The notes: generated by a model not told the origin, from the sequence alone. 64,000 bases of DNA from RYN-133 sp963754285 (GCA_963754285.1 CAVWFN010000006.1:372001-436000); one strand, 5' to 3'; positions 52,209 through 61,918 are shown, counted from the first letter of the stretch. Translations and numbers: made by a program.

Positions 52209-52989
52209 GCGGACGCGGCTCAGGCGCCGACAGCGCACCGGTGGTCAGCGCCGGTTCGGGCGTTACCCCGCGCGGTGCCCGTCTGGCGGTGATCCGCCGC
52301 AGCGACCGCCGTCCCCACCCGAGCACGATGTCGCTGATCCGCTCCGAGTACGGCATGACCCAGGGCAGGGCGAGCAGCACGAGGACGCCGGCAAGCCAGC
52401 CGCCGAGCACGTCACTCACCCAGTGGGTGTCGAGGTAGACGGTCGACAGGCCCACCGTGATCGACACGAACGCCGCCATCGCGATCACGATCCGCCGATA
52501 CGACACGGCGAGCATCGCGATCAACCCGTAGAGCACCACTGCGTTCGACACGTGACCCGACGGGAAGATGTCGCCACCCTCGAACACCGCGTGCACCTTG
52601 GGGGTGGCGTGCGGGCCGAGCCGTCCGGTCGCGAGCTTCACGACACCGACACTCAGGTTCAGCACGATCAGTGCAGTGACGAGCATGACCAGCGGACGCG
52701 GTGAGCGTGACTTCCAGGCCCGCCACAGGAACCACGGCAGGGCGACGACGGTCGCCGGTGCGCGCTGGCCGAGCATGACGTAGGTGTGCAGCGGATAGAA
52801 CCAGCCGGGGTAGCGCTGGATCAGGTCGAGGTGGAACACGTCGCGGTCGATGGTGAGGAACGGCGACCACCGCACGACGCCGAGGATCAAGATCATGTAG
52901 GCGAACAGGACGAGCGCGAACAGCCCGGCCCGCGACGAGACGCGGATCGTGCGCGGGCGCACTTGCGGCGCTCTCGTCGACTGGTCCAC
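52195..52989 (-). CDS. PAP2-superfamily membrane phosphatase
   Basis: A 264-residue protein with about six membrane segments. The phosphatase motifs are KLATGRLGP (motif 1, with L in place of P after R), PSGHVSNAV (motif 2) and STVYLDTHWVSDVLGG (motif 3). Motif 3 usually reads SRxxxxxHxxxD; here the Arg is Thr although His and Asp are kept. It may act on lipid pyrophosphates or be impaired. The 3' end overlaps the convergent SDR by 14 bases. Confidence 0.85.
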   Translation of the reverse strand: MDQSTRAPQVRPRTIRVSSRAGLFALVLFAYMILILGVVRWSPFLTIDRDVFHLDLIQRYPGWFYPLHTYVMLGQRAPATVVALPWFLWRAWKSRSPRPLVMLVTALIVLNLSVGVVKLATGRLGPHATPKVHAVFEGGDIFPSGHVSNAVVLYGLIAMLAVSYRRIVIAMAAFVSITVGLSTVYLDTHWVSDVLGGWLAGVLVLLALPWVMPYSERISDIVLGWGRRSLRRITARRAPRGVTPEPALTTGALSAPEPRPLTRT

Positions 52990-53112
52990 AACTACCTTCT
53001 TGCCAAACTCACCTGTGAATTACCTACCCCAGTTTGGCTGGCTCACAAACGCGATTCCCAGCGGGCCGGGGATCTGTGCATTTCGGTGTGAGCCAACGCA
53101 CGCTCGTTCTGG
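52990..53112. other. Intergenic region with a long-range inverted repeat
   Basis: GGCTCACA at 53040-53047 pairs with TGTGAGCC at 53087-53094, with weaker inner complementarity (GATTCCC against GGGGATC). It lies downstream of ligA and could terminate it. Organisation is less regular than the quadruple repeats. Confidence 0.45.
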
Positions 53113-55227
53113 TCATTTCACGGCATCCGGACCGCTCGCGAGCAGCGCGGTGAACTGCGCTTCGTCGAGAATCGGGACGCCGAGTTGCTCGGCCTTCTCT
53201 GCCTTCGATCCCGCGTTTTCGCCGACCACGACGAAGTCGGTCTTCTTCGACACCGAGCCGGCCGCCTTTCCGCCACGCGTCAGGATCGCCTCTTTCGCGC
53301 CGTCACGCGAGTAGTCCTGCAGCGAGCCGGTGACGACCACGGTCAGGCCGGCAAGCGTCTTCGGCACGGAGTCGTCGGACTCGTCGGCCATGCGCACACC
53401 CGCCTGCTGCCACTTGTCGACGATCGCGAGGTGCCAGTCCTCGGCGAACCACTCCGTCACAGCGTCGGCGATGACCGGACCGACGCCCTCGGCCGCCGCG
53501 AGCTGTTCGGTCGTCGCGGCACGGATCGCGGGGATCGAACCGAACTCGGTCGCGAGCGCACGAGCCGCGGTCGGACCCACGTGGCGGATCGACAGTGCGA
53601 CCAGGACGCGCCACAGCGGCTGCGCCTTCGCCTGTTCCAGATTGGCGAGCAGCTTGATGCCGTTGGCAGAGAGCGTGCGCGCGTCGTGCACCAGTTCGGC
53701 CGGGTCGGACTTCTTCGCCGCGCGGGTGAACAGCGGCACCCGCGCGAGACGTTCGGCATCGAGATCGAATACGTCGCCCTCATCGGTGATCACGTCGGCG
53801 TCGAAGAGTGCGGCGACACCTTCGTAGCCGAGTGCCTCGATGTCGAATGCGCCTCGTGCGGCGAGTGACGACACGCGCTCACGCACCTGCGCCGGGCACG
53901 AGCGCGCGTTCGGGCAGCGAATGTCCTTGTCACCCTCGCGTTCCGGTTTGAGGGGTGTCTTGCACGACGGGCACTCGGTCGGCATCACGAATTTCGTCTC
54001 GGTGCCGTCGCGCAGGGCGACCACGGGGCCGACGATCTCGGGAATCACGTCGCCGGCCTTGCGCAGCACGACGGTGTCACCGATGAGGACGCCCTTGCGC
54101 TCGACCTCCCACTGGTTGTGCAGGGTGGCACGCTCGACGGTGCTGCCGGCGACCTTGACCGGCTCCATGATCCCGAACGGCGTCACGCGGCCGGTGCGGC
54201 CGACAGCGACGGCGATGTGCAACAGCTTGGTGTTGACCTCTTCGGGCGGGTACTTGTACGCGATCGCCCAGCGCGGCGCCCGGCTCGTCGACCCCAGTCG
54301 GCGCTGCAAGGCGAGGTCGTCGACCTTGACCACGACTCCGTCGATCTCGTGCTCGACGTCGTGGCGGTGCTCGCCGTAGTAGTCGATGAACTTCTGCACG
54401 CCGGTGAGGTTCTTCACGACCTTCGCCCGGTCGGACGTGGGTAGCCCCCACTTCTTCAGCACCGCGTACCAGTCGGATTGCGCAGTGACCGTGCGGGCAT
54501 CGAACGGTCCCCCGTCGACCTTGCCGACGCCGTGGACGACCATCCGCAGTCGGCGCGAGGCCGTGACGCGCGGATCCTTCTGCCGCAACGAGCCGGCCGC
54601 CGTGTTGCGTGGGTTGGCATACGGCACCTTGCCGGCTTCGACGAGGCTCGCGTTGAGGGCCTCGAAATCCTCGACCGGGAAGAAGACCTCGCCGCGAACC
54701 TCGAGCACGTGCGGAACGTCATCGCCGTCGAGACGATCAGGAATGTTGTCGATCGTGCGCACATTGGGCGTGACGTCTTCACCGGTGCGTCCGTCGCCGC
54801 GCGTTGCGCCACGTGTCAATCGGCCGTCGGTGTAGACGAGGCTGATGGCGAGGCCGTCGACCTTCAGCTCGCACAGATACGCGGGGACGGCACCGGCATC
54901 GCGCTCGACGCGATGCGCCCACGCGGTCATCTCATCGGACGCGAACGCGTTGTCGAGGCTGAGCATCCTCTCGAGATGGTCGACAGCGGTGAATTGCGTG
55001 GAGTACGTGCCGCCGACCCGCTGCGTCGGCGAGGACGGGGTGCGCAGATCGGGGAACTGCTCTTCGAGCTCCTCGAGGCGGCGCATGCGCTTGTCGTAGT
55101 CGGCATCACTCGACGTGGGCTGATCGAGCACGTAGTAGCGGTACTGATCATCGTCGATGTCCTCGGACAGCCGCGCGTGTTCGTCGCGGGCGTCCTCGGT
55201 GGCTGACTTCGGTGAGACCACGCTCAT
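53113..55227 (-). CDS. ligA: NAD-dependent DNA ligase
   Basis: A 704-residue replicative ligase. The Ia domain (DIDDDQYRYYVLDQPTSSDADYDK) binds NAD, the adenylation Lys is in CELKVDGLAISL, an OB fold follows, a four-Cys zinc finger is at CPSCKTPLKPEREGDKDIRC and CPNARSC, a helix-hairpin-helix region is next, and a BRCT domain (LAGLTVVVTGSLQDYSRDGAKEAILTRGGKAAGSVSKKTDFVV) completes it. Standard LigA length. ATG at 55227. Confidence 0.97.
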   Translation of the reverse strand: MSVVSPKSATEDARDEHARLSEDIDDDQYRYYVLDQPTSSDADYDKRMRRLEELEEQFPDLRTPSSPTQRVGGTYSTQFTAVDHLERMLSLDNAFASDEMTAWAHRVERDAGAVPAYLCELKVDGLAISLVYTDGRLTRGATRGDGRTGEDVTPNVRTIDNIPDRLDGDDVPHVLEVRGEVFFPVEDFEALNASLVEAGKVPYANPRNTAAGSLRQKDPRVTASRRLRMVVHGVGKVDGGPFDARTVTAQSDWYAVLKKWGLPTSDRAKVVKNLTGVQKFIDYYGEHRHDVEHEIDGVVVKVDDLALQRRLGSTSRAPRWAIAYKYPPEEVNTKLLHIAVAVGRTGRVTPFGIMEPVKVAGSTVERATLHNQWEVERKGVLIGDTVVLRKAGDVIPEIVGPVVALRDGTETKFVMPTECPSCKTPLKPEREGDKDIRCPNARSCPAQVRERVSSLAARGAFDIEALGYEGVAALFDADVITDEGDVFDLDAERLARVPLFTRAAKKSDPAELVHDARTLSANGIKLLANLEQAKAQPLWRVLVALSIRHVGPTAARALATEFGSIPAIRAATTEQLAAAEGVGPVIADAVTEWFAEDWHLAIVDKWQQAGVRMADESDDSVPKTLAGLTVVVTGSLQDYSRDGAKEAILTRGGKAAGSVSKKTDFVVVGENAGSKAEKAEQLGVPILDEAQFTALLASGPDAVK

Positions 55228-55326
55228 CCCTCCGGTTGGGCATCGTGGCCCTGCGGTGTGATGAGCAGCTGGCTTCCGGTTCTCACGGTCCCGAATCTAG
55301 CCGTTGCATACGACTACGCTGCGGGC

Positions 55327-56031
55327 ATGATCGGCCGGTTCTGGCACGCGGTCATCGCAGTGCTCGTAGCCGTCGCGGTTGTCGTGCAGATCGCGATCGC
55401 CGTGCGCCTTGCCGGGACGCCACACGACGTCAGCGCGGGATTCGTGCGCGGCAGTTCGACGGCCGGACGGATCATCCGGGTGCTCAGCTTCTTCACCATC
55501 CAGAGCAACTTGCTCTGCGGGCTGGTGTCGGCGCAGCTCGCGCGCGACCCGGGCCGTGATGGACGTGCGTGGCGTGTGGTCCGGCTGGCTGCGCTGTTCG
55601 GTATCACGGTGACCGGGATCGTCTACTCGACCGTGCTCGCCCGCATCCACGAACCGAACGGCGGTGCGGAGACCTTCGTGAACACGATCGTGCACTACGT
55701 CGTGCCGGTGATGATGGTGCTGGGCTGGCTTCTGTTCGGGCCGCGGCCGAGAATTGACGCGCGCACGGTGCGCCTTTCGTTGCTGTTTCCATTGGGGTGG
55801 CTTGCGTACACGGTGGTGCGCGGAGCGATCTGGCACTGGTATCCGTACCCGTTCCTCGACGTCACGACCCATGGCTACCTGCGCGTGGTGCTGAACTCGT
55901 TGGCTGTGGTCGTCGTCTTCGCCGTGCTCGCGCTGCTGTTCGCGCTCGGCGACCGTTACCTGCCTCAGGCGGCGTCGTCGCGCAGCGCGGCGCCGACGTC
56001 GCGCAGCAGCGACAGCACACGGCGCACGTAG
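55327..56031 (+). CDS. Pr6Pr-family membrane protein
   Basis: A 234-residue protein with six hydrophobic helices, matching the actinobacterial Pr6Pr family (FFTIQSNLLCGLVSAQLAR, GIVYSTVLARIHEPNGGAETFVNTIVHYVVPVMMVLGWLLFGPR, PYPFLDVTTHGYLRVVLN). The start at ATG 55327 is preferred to 55258. The His residues in the conserved HxxxPxxxxxxW region may matter. Function unknown. Its last 67 bases overlap the convergent MetE-like gene. Confidence 0.85.
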   Translation: MIGRFWHAVIAVLVAVAVVVQIAIAVRLAGTPHDVSAGFVRGSSTAGRIIRVLSFFTIQSNLLCGLVSAQLARDPGRDGRAWRVVRLAALFGITVTGIVYSTVLARIHEPNGGAETFVNTIVHYVVPVMMVLGWLLFGPRPRIDARTVRLSLLFPLGWLAYTVVRGAIWHWYPYPFLDVTTHGYLRVVLNSLAVVVVFAVLALLFALGDRYLPQAASSRSAAPTSRSSDSTRRT

Positions 56032-56963
56032 GGCTGGCCGGCCCCGGCAAGACCACAGGCGGGCGTCACCACGACCGATTCGGCGGCAGCCGAGCGGGCG
56101 AAGCCGAGGGCCGACCACAGGGTGCGCACGGCGTCCCGCGCGCGATCGAGCGACACGGCGGCCTCGGTGGCCGGCAGCACGCCGAGCCACAGGGACGTCC
56201 CGGCGTCGATCGCTTCCCCGAGTGCGTCGTAGTCGGAGCGGCGCAACAGCGCAGCATCGATCGAGATCGCGTCGGCACCGGCGTCGCGCATCAGCTTCAA
56301 GGGAGCGTCGGCGGCGCAGCAGTGCACGACCCGGCCGCCGTCGCCCGCGACCGAGAGCACGTCACGCAGGGTCGCCTCGGCCACCGATTCCTCGACGGTG
56401 CGGACGGTCCCGTATCCCGACGGGGTTCCGACCCGCCCGCCGAGCACAGCGGGCAACGACGGCTCGTCCAGCTGCAGGACGAGCCGGGCGTTCGGCACGC
56501 GTCGCTGCACCTCGTCGAGATGTATCCGCAAACCCTCGGTGAGCGACTCGGCCAGATCACGGCATGCGCCCCGGTCGCTGACCACCTTGTGCCCGGACGG
56601 CAGCTCCAGACTCGCCGCGAGCGTCCACGGTCCGGTGGCCTGCAGCTTGAGTGCGCCCGCGTAGCCGTCGGCGACCGGCTCGAGTGCGTCCAGGTCCCGG
56701 GCCAGCAGGTCGCGGGCGCGGCGCACGTCGCGTCCGTCGTGCGCTGCCAACCGCCATCCGGACGGCACGATCTCGACCGGCAGGGCGACAAGCAGAGCAC
56801 CAGTGCGCCCGATCATCTCCGCGCCGGCACCTCGCTGCGGTAGTTCGGGCAGGTGCGGCAGGTCCGGCAGCTCGCCGAACACGAGCCGAACGGCCTCGTC
56901 CGGGTCAGTCCCGGGCAGCGAACCGACGCCGGTGGCCGAGCCGGGCGGCCAGCGATGATTCAT
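55965..56963 (-). CDS. Cobalamin-independent methionine synthase-like protein
   Basis: A 332-residue TIM-barrel protein of the UROD/MetE C-terminal superfamily. GSLPGTDPDEAVRLVFGELPDLPHLPELPQRG at the N-terminus, RLVLQLDEPSLPAVL, and VVHCCAADAPLKLMRDAG with adjacent Cys (metal ligand) and VTPACGLAG (second Cys) are visible. It is half the length of full MetE. It occupies the place of Rv3015c in mycobacteria. The methyl acceptor is not known. Confidence 0.85.
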   Translation of the reverse strand: MNHRWPPGSATGVGSLPGTDPDEAVRLVFGELPDLPHLPELPQRGAGAEMIGRTGALLVALPVEIVPSGWRLAAHDGRDVRRARDLLARDLDALEPVADGYAGALKLQATGPWTLAASLELPSGHKVVSDRGACRDLAESLTEGLRIHLDEVQRRVPNARLVLQLDEPSLPAVLGGRVGTPSGYGTVRTVEESVAEATLRDVLSVAGDGGRVVHCCAADAPLKLMRDAGADAISIDAALLRRSDYDALGEAIDAGTSLWLGVLPATEAAVSLDRARDAVRTLWSALGFARSAAAESVVVTPACGLAGAGQPYVRRVLSLLRDVGAALRDDAA

Positions 56964-57027
56964 GGGCTCACCTCTCGGGTCCCCGCGAAACCACGTGCTC
57001 TTTGCGGAGCGTCTTCGTGGGGTCTGC

Positions 57028-58107
57028 TCACGCGGTGACAGCCTCGCGGCGGGCCGCGGTGATCGTCGCCGACCCGATCACGCGATCACCGGCGTACATC
57101 ACCAGTGCCTGGCCGGCTGCGACGCCGCGCTGCGGTGCGGCCAGTCGGGCGACGATGCCGTCGGAGTCGAGTTCGACTCGGGCGGCGCTCACCATTCCGT
57201 GTGCGCGCAGTTGCACCGAACAGTCGAACGGACTCGCTGGGGCGTCGTTCGTCCATACGGGACGGGCGGCGCGGATCTCGTCGACGTCGAGCAGTTCGCC
57301 ACGTCCGACCGTCACGCGGTTGGTGGTGGGCTGGATCGAGAGCACGTAGCGCGGTTCGCCGTCAGGCGCGACGCGATCGAGATGCAGTCCGCGACGTTGC
57401 CCGACCGTGAACGCGAACGCTCCGCGGTGTGATCCGACGACCGCACCCGACTCGGCGTCGACGATGTCGCCGTCGCTCTCGCCGATCGTGCGCTGCAGGA
57501 ACCCGCGCGTGTCGCCATCGGCGATGAAGCAGATGTCGTGCGAGTCGGGCTTGGCGGCCACCGCCAGGCCGCGCGCAGCAGCCTCCGCGCGCACGTCGTC
57601 CTTGGTGGTGTCGCCGAGCGGGAAGACCGCCCGCGACAGCTGTTCGGGCGTGAGCACGGCGAGCACGTAGGACTGGTCCTTGCCGGCATCGACCGAGCGG
57701 CGCAGCACCCCGTCGTCGAGCTGTGCGTGGTGACCGGTGACGACGGCGTCGAACCCGAGGGCGACGGCGCGGTCGAGCACGGCCGAGAACTTGATCTTCT
57801 CGTTGCAGCGCAGGCACGGGTTGGGCGTGTGCCCGGCGGCGTATTCGGCGACGAAGTCGTCGATCACGTCGGCACGGAAGCGCTCGGCGAGATCCCATAC
57901 GTAGAACGGGATGCCGAGCACGTCGGCAGCGCGCCGGGCGTCGTTCGCGTCCTCGAGGGTGCAACAGCCGCGTGCGCCGTGACGCAGCGTCGCAGGGTTC
58001 TGGGCGAGGGCGAGGTGCACGCCGGTGACGTCGTGGCCGGCGTCGACGGCACGCGCCGCCGCAACGGCGGAGTCGACACCGCCGCTCATCGCGGCGATCA
58101 CCCTCAT
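57028..58107 (-). CDS. mnmA: tRNA-specific 2-thiouridylase
   Basis: A 359-residue enzyme that thiolates U34 of tRNA-Glu, -Gln and -Lys. The PP-loop is MSGGVDSAVAAARAV, catalytic Cys residues are in NPCLRCNEKIKFS and DSHDICFIADGD, and the C-terminal barrel follows. The ATG at 58107 overlaps the cysteine desulfurase stop by four bases, so the sulfur donor gene is coupled to it. The longer frame to 58365 lies inside iscS. Confidence 0.96.
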   Translation of the reverse strand: MRVIAAMSGGVDSAVAAARAVDAGHDVTGVHLALAQNPATLRHGARGCCTLEDANDARRAADVLGIPFYVWDLAERFRADVIDDFVAEYAAGHTPNPCLRCNEKIKFSAVLDRAVALGFDAVVTGHHAQLDDGVLRRSVDAGKDQSYVLAVLTPEQLSRAVFPLGDTTKDDVRAEAAARGLAVAAKPDSHDICFIADGDTRGFLQRTIGESDGDIVDAESGAVVGSHRGAFAFTVGQRRGLHLDRVAPDGEPRYVLSIQPTTNRVTVGRGELLDVDEIRAARPVWTNDAPASPFDCSVQLRAHGMVSAARVELDSDGIVARLAAPQRGVAAGQALVMYAGDRVIGSATITAARREAVTA

Positions 58108-59282
58108 GACGCCACCACCGAAGTGAGGCCCGCGCGGCGAGCCCGCTCGACCGCCGGTCCGATGGCGTCGACGACGGCGGCCACATCGGCGGCGGTGGAC
58201 GTGTGGCCGAGCGAGAAACGCAGCGAGCCACGCGCGGTCGCGTCGCCGGCGCCCATCGCGGTGAGGACGTGCGAGGGCTGCGCGACACCGGCAGCGCAGG
58301 CCGAGCCGGTCGAGCACTCGACACCGCGGGCATCGAGCAGCATGAGCAACGAATCGCCTTCGCACCCGGGGAAGCTGAGGTGGGCGATGCCCGGCAGCCG
58401 CTGCTCGGGATGGCCGTTCACGATCACATCGGGCACGCCGGCGCGCACGCCGGCGACGAGGTCGTCGCGCAGCGCGGCAAGGGTCTTGGCCGACTGTTCG
58501 CGGCGCTCGACGGTGATCGTGGTCGCCGTGGCCAGCCCGACCGAGCCGGGTACGTCCAGCGTGCCCGAACGGACGTCACGTTCTTGGCCACCGCCGTGCA
58601 ACAGCGGCACGCAGGCGACGTTGCGGCCCAGCAACAGCGCGCCCGTCCCGACCGGACCGCCGAGCTTGTGACCGGTCATGGTCAACGCGTCGACACCGGA
58701 CTGGGCGAAGTCGACCGGCAACGTGCCGATCGCCTGCACCGCGTCGGTGTGGAACGGGATGCCGTGCTCGTGCGCGATCGCGGCGAGCTCGGCGATCGGC
58801 TGCACCGTGCCGACTTCGTTGTTGGCCCACATGATGCTGACGGCGGCCACCGACCCGGGATCGTCGGCCAACGCGGCAGCCAGCGTCTGCGGGCGCACCG
58901 TCCCGTACTCGTCGACCGGCAACAAGACCAGCTCGGCGCCCTGCGCGGTGGCGAGCCACTCGGCCGCGTCGAGCACGGCGTGATGCTCGACCGCGCTGAC
59001 GATCACCTTGGTGCGACGCGGGTCGGCACTGTTGCGTGCCCAGTACAACCCCTTCACCGCCAGGTTGTCGGCCTCGGTGCCACCCGCCGTGAAGATGACC
59101 TCGGACGGACGTGCGCCGAGCGCGGCGGCAAGCTGTTCGCGCGATTCCTCGATGCGGCGCCGAGCACGGCGGCCCGCGCCGTGCAGAGACGACGGGTTGC
59201 CGAGATCGCCCATGGCGTCGGCGACCGCGGTCACGGCCTCCGGCAGCATCGGCGTTGTCGCTGCGTGATCGAGGTAGGGCAT
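58104..59282 (-). CDS. iscS: Cysteine desulfurase (IscS/NifS type)
   Basis: A 392-residue PLP enzyme that moves sulfur from cysteine to acceptors. It opens PYLDHAATTPM, has SAVEHHAVLDA with the PLP His, PLP-Lys in TMTGHKLGGPVGTGALLL and the active-site Cys loop ECSTGSACAAGVAQPS. Coupled to mnmA, which points to tRNA thiolation as one role; it may also serve Fe-S assembly. Confidence 0.95.
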   Translation of the reverse strand: MPYLDHAATTPMLPEAVTAVADAMGDLGNPSSLHGAGRRARRRIEESREQLAAALGARPSEVIFTAGGTEADNLAVKGLYWARNSADPRRTKVIVSAVEHHAVLDAAEWLATAQGAELVLLPVDEYGTVRPQTLAAALADDPGSVAAVSIMWANNEVGTVQPIAELAAIAHEHGIPFHTDAVQAIGTLPVDFAQSGVDALTMTGHKLGGPVGTGALLLGRNVACVPLLHGGGQERDVRSGTLDVPGSVGLATATTITVERREQSAKTLAALRDDLVAGVRAGVPDVIVNGHPEQRLPGIAHLSFPGCEGDSLLMLLDARGVECSTGSACAAGVAQPSHVLTAMGAGDATARGSLRFSLGHTSTAADVAAVVDAIGPAVERARRAGLTSVVAS

Positions 59283-59400
59283 CGCCTGCCAGCTTACGGA
59301 ACGCCCCGCGCCGCGGGCGCCTGCACACAGATCGCGCCACCCGGACCGTCCCTCGCCGCCGCTGTGCCCCGTCCGCGCACGGAAGACACGCCGAGACTCG

Positions 59401-60831
59401 TTACGCTCGCAACGCGCTGGCCCGTCCCGACACGGCTATGCCGACCACGGCCACGCCGACCATCAACGCGTCGAGGGTCACGAACGCGGCGGTGTAACCG
59501 ATCGAGCCCGCCGCGGCAGCAGCGACGAGAACCCCGGCGATGCCCGCCGTGAACGACGCCGCAGTCGTGTCGGTCAGCTGCAGGGCAGCCGAGTCGCGGC
59601 CGCGATCGGCATCGTTCGTGTGGTTGAGGAGCAGGACGCTCGCGGTCGTCAGGGTGAGTCCGGCGCCCAGGCCGGCGAACCCCCAGCCGGGGTAGGCCAA
59701 CCACCACGGGCTCGCCGGCAACGCGGTGATCGCGATCAACACGATCGCGACGCAGAGGCTCGCGAAGCCCGTGCGCAGATAACGCACCCGACGTCGCTCT
59801 TCCTCCAGCGGCGTCTCGTCGGGGTGATCACGACCTTGCCACCAGGCACCGATCGACCAGATCAGTCCGGATACCGCGAGCGGCAAGCCGGCTTCGGTCG
59901 GATCGAGGCCGTGCTGCTGGCTGAGCATGAGCGGCACGACCGACTCGGTGCCGAAGAACGCCCCGGAGATGAGGCCGCGCAGCGCGACGTCCGCGCCGAC
60001 CCCCGGACGCACGCTGAAGGTGCCGGACGGCACGAGGCCGCGCAGCCCGACGACTGCAACTGCGACTGCGGCCACGGCGACCACGAGGGTCACCGGCGAC
60101 GGGTGTTGCCCGGCGCCCTCGAAGGCGGCGATGCCGGCGGCGACGACGAGCGCGAGCAAGAGCCGGCGCGGACCGGCGACCGCAGTCGATTGTCGCGTCC
60201 CGCCGTGGAACGTGCGCAGGACCGGAACGATCAGCGCACCGCCGATGACGACGAACGGGACGAGCCCGAGGAACACCCAGCGCCAGCTGACGTGCTGCGT
60301 GAGGAGCCCCGACACCAGCGGACCGAGCAACGACGGCAACAACCACGCGCTGGACGTGGCGACGAAGACCTTCGGCCGCAGCTGCTCGGGGTAGGTGACG
60401 CCGATGAGCACGTAGGTCGAGGTGATGAGCAGCCCGCCGCCGACGCCTTGGACGGCGCGGCCGATGATCAGCTGCACCATCGTGGTCGCCGTCCCGGCCA
60501 CGAGCAGCCCGGCGACGAACAGGATCATGCCGCCGAACAGGCCCGGCCGTGGGCCGCGGGCATCACTGAGCTGGCCGGCCGCGACCATGCCGACGACATT
60601 CGCCACCAGGAACGCGGTGAATGCCCACCCGAACGCGCCGAGGCCGTGCAACTCGCGCGCCGCGCTCGGCAGCGCCGGCGTCACCGCCATCGCCTCGAAG
60701 GCGATCATCGAGATCAGGACGAGCAGGCCGATGGTCGTGCTGCGCAGCCGTCCCGTGAAAATCGTCGCCTCGGCGACGACGGGAGCAGGCGCTGCGGTGA
60801 CCACCAGACCATCTTCCAAGTTCAAGCCCAC
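59401..60831 (-). CDS. MFS transporter
   Basis: A 476-residue permease with about 12-14 hydrophobic helices. FEAMAVTPALPSAARELHGLGAFGWAFTAFLVANVVGM and GQLSDARGPRPGLFGGM (motif A between helices 2 and 3) are characteristic of the multidrug branch. The start may be the GTG at 60831 or one at 60804 that has GGAAGA upstream. No regulator is adjacent. The substrate is unknown. Confidence 0.88.
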   Translation of the reverse strand: MGLNLEDGLVVTAAPAPVVAEATIFTGRLRSTTIGLLVLISMIAFEAMAVTPALPSAARELHGLGAFGWAFTAFLVANVVGMVAAGQLSDARGPRPGLFGGMILFVAGLLVAGTATTMVQLIIGRAVQGVGGGLLITSTYVLIGVTYPEQLRPKVFVATSSAWLLPSLLGPLVSGLLTQHVSWRWVFLGLVPFVVIGGALIVPVLRTFHGGTRQSTAVAGPRRLLLALVVAAGIAAFEGAGQHPSPVTLVVAVAAVAVAVVGLRGLVPSGTFSVRPGVGADVALRGLISGAFFGTESVVPLMLSQQHGLDPTEAGLPLAVSGLIWSIGAWWQGRDHPDETPLEEERRRVRYLRTGFASLCVAIVLIAITALPASPWWLAYPGWGFAGLGAGLTLTTASVLLLNHTNDADRGRDSAALQLTDTTAASFTAGIAGVLVAAAAAGSIGYTAAFVTLDALMVGVAVVGIAVSGRASALRA

Positions 60832-60862
60832 TTCATATCAAGCCGGGCCGACTTCGCCACAT

Positions 60863-60939
60863 CCGTTGAGTGGCGCGTTAACGCGTCGAGTGGCGCGATG
60901 AATCGCGCCACTCAACGGATGAAGCGCCACTCAACGTGG
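60863..60939. repeat. Intergenic quadruple repeat after etfA
   Basis: Four GAGTGGCGCG-type units: direct at 60863 and 60884, inverted at 60901 and 60921. The inner pair forms a perfect 12-bp stem with a two-base centre (60888-60913). It lies after the etfA stop and before the MFS start on the same strand. Confidence 0.85.
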
Positions 60940-60946
60940 CCGAGAA

Positions 60947-61903
60947 CTAGCCCTTGCGCTTGCCGACCTCTTCGGTGAGCTGCGGCGCGACCTGGAACAG
61001 GTCACCCACGACGCCGAAGTCGGCGAGCTCGAAGATCGGCGCCTCGGGATCCTTGTTGATCGCGACGATCGTCTTGGATGTCTGCATGCCGGCGCGGTGC
61101 TGGATCGCGCCGGAGATGCCGACGGCGATGTAGAGCTGCGGCGACACGGTCACACCGGTCTGGCCGACCTGCATCTGGTGGTCGACCCAGCCGGCGTCGA
61201 CGACGGCGCGCGAAGCGCCGACGGCGGCACCGAGCGAGTCGGCGAGCTTCTCGATGATCTCGAAGTTCTCGGCCTTGCCGATGCCGCGACCGCCGGAGAC
61301 GACAACGGACGCGTCGGCGAGCTGCGGGCGCGAGCCCTTCTCTTCGACGACGGTGTCGGTGATCTTGGCGGACTTGTCCGAGTCGGACAGCGTGACGTCG
61401 ACCGAGACCTCTTCGGCCGCGCCCGAGCTCTGCTCCGGAGCGAACGAGTTCGGCCGCACAGTGATGATCGGCGTGCCCTTGGTGACCTTCGACTGGACGC
61501 TGATCGCGGCACCGAAGATCTGCTGGGTCGCGGTGTCGCCCTCGAGGCCGACGGCGTCGTAGATCAGCCCGGAGTCGAGCTTGACCGCGAGCCGGGCTGC
61601 GATCTCCTTGTTCTCCGAGCTCGACGACAGCAGGATCGCGGCCGGCGAAGCCTGCTCGGCGACCGCAGCGAGTGCTGCCGCCTTCGGCGCGACCGAGTAG
61701 CCCGCGATGTCGTCGCTCTCGGCGACGTAGACCTTCGCGGCGCCGTACTCACCGAGCTGGTCCTTGACCTTGGCCGCCTCGCCGGGCGCGCCGACGACGA
61801 CCGCACTCGGCTCGCCGAGCGACTTGGCCGCGGTGAGCAGTTCGAAGGTGGCCTTCTTGACGGTGCCGTCGACCGAGTCGACGAGTACCAATACCTCTGC
61901 CAT
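60947..61903 (-). CDS. etfA: Electron transfer flavoprotein alpha subunit
   Basis: A 318-residue FAD subunit receiving electrons from acyl-CoA dehydrogenases. It has the N-terminal ETF domain (VLVLVDSVDGTVKKATFELLTAAKSL) and C-terminal FAD-binding signature (GISGAIQHRAGMQTSKTIVAINKDPEAPIFELADFGVVGDLF). It follows etfB by 15 bases in one operon. The acyl-CoA dehydrogenase in this window is a possible donor. Confidence 0.97.
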   Translation of the reverse strand: MAEVLVLVDSVDGTVKKATFELLTAAKSLGEPSAVVVGAPGEAAKVKDQLGEYGAAKVYVAESDDIAGYSVAPKAAALAAVAEQASPAAILLSSSSENKEIAARLAVKLDSGLIYDAVGLEGDTATQQIFGAAISVQSKVTKGTPIITVRPNSFAPEQSSGAAEEVSVDVTLSDSDKSAKITDTVVEEKGSRPQLADASVVVSGGRGIGKAENFEIIEKLADSLGAAVGASRAVVDAGWVDHQMQVGQTGVTVSPQLYIAVGISGAIQHRAGMQTSKTIVAINKDPEAPIFELADFGVVGDLFQVAPQLTEEVGKRKG

Positions 61904-61918
61904 GTGTAGTCAGTCCCC

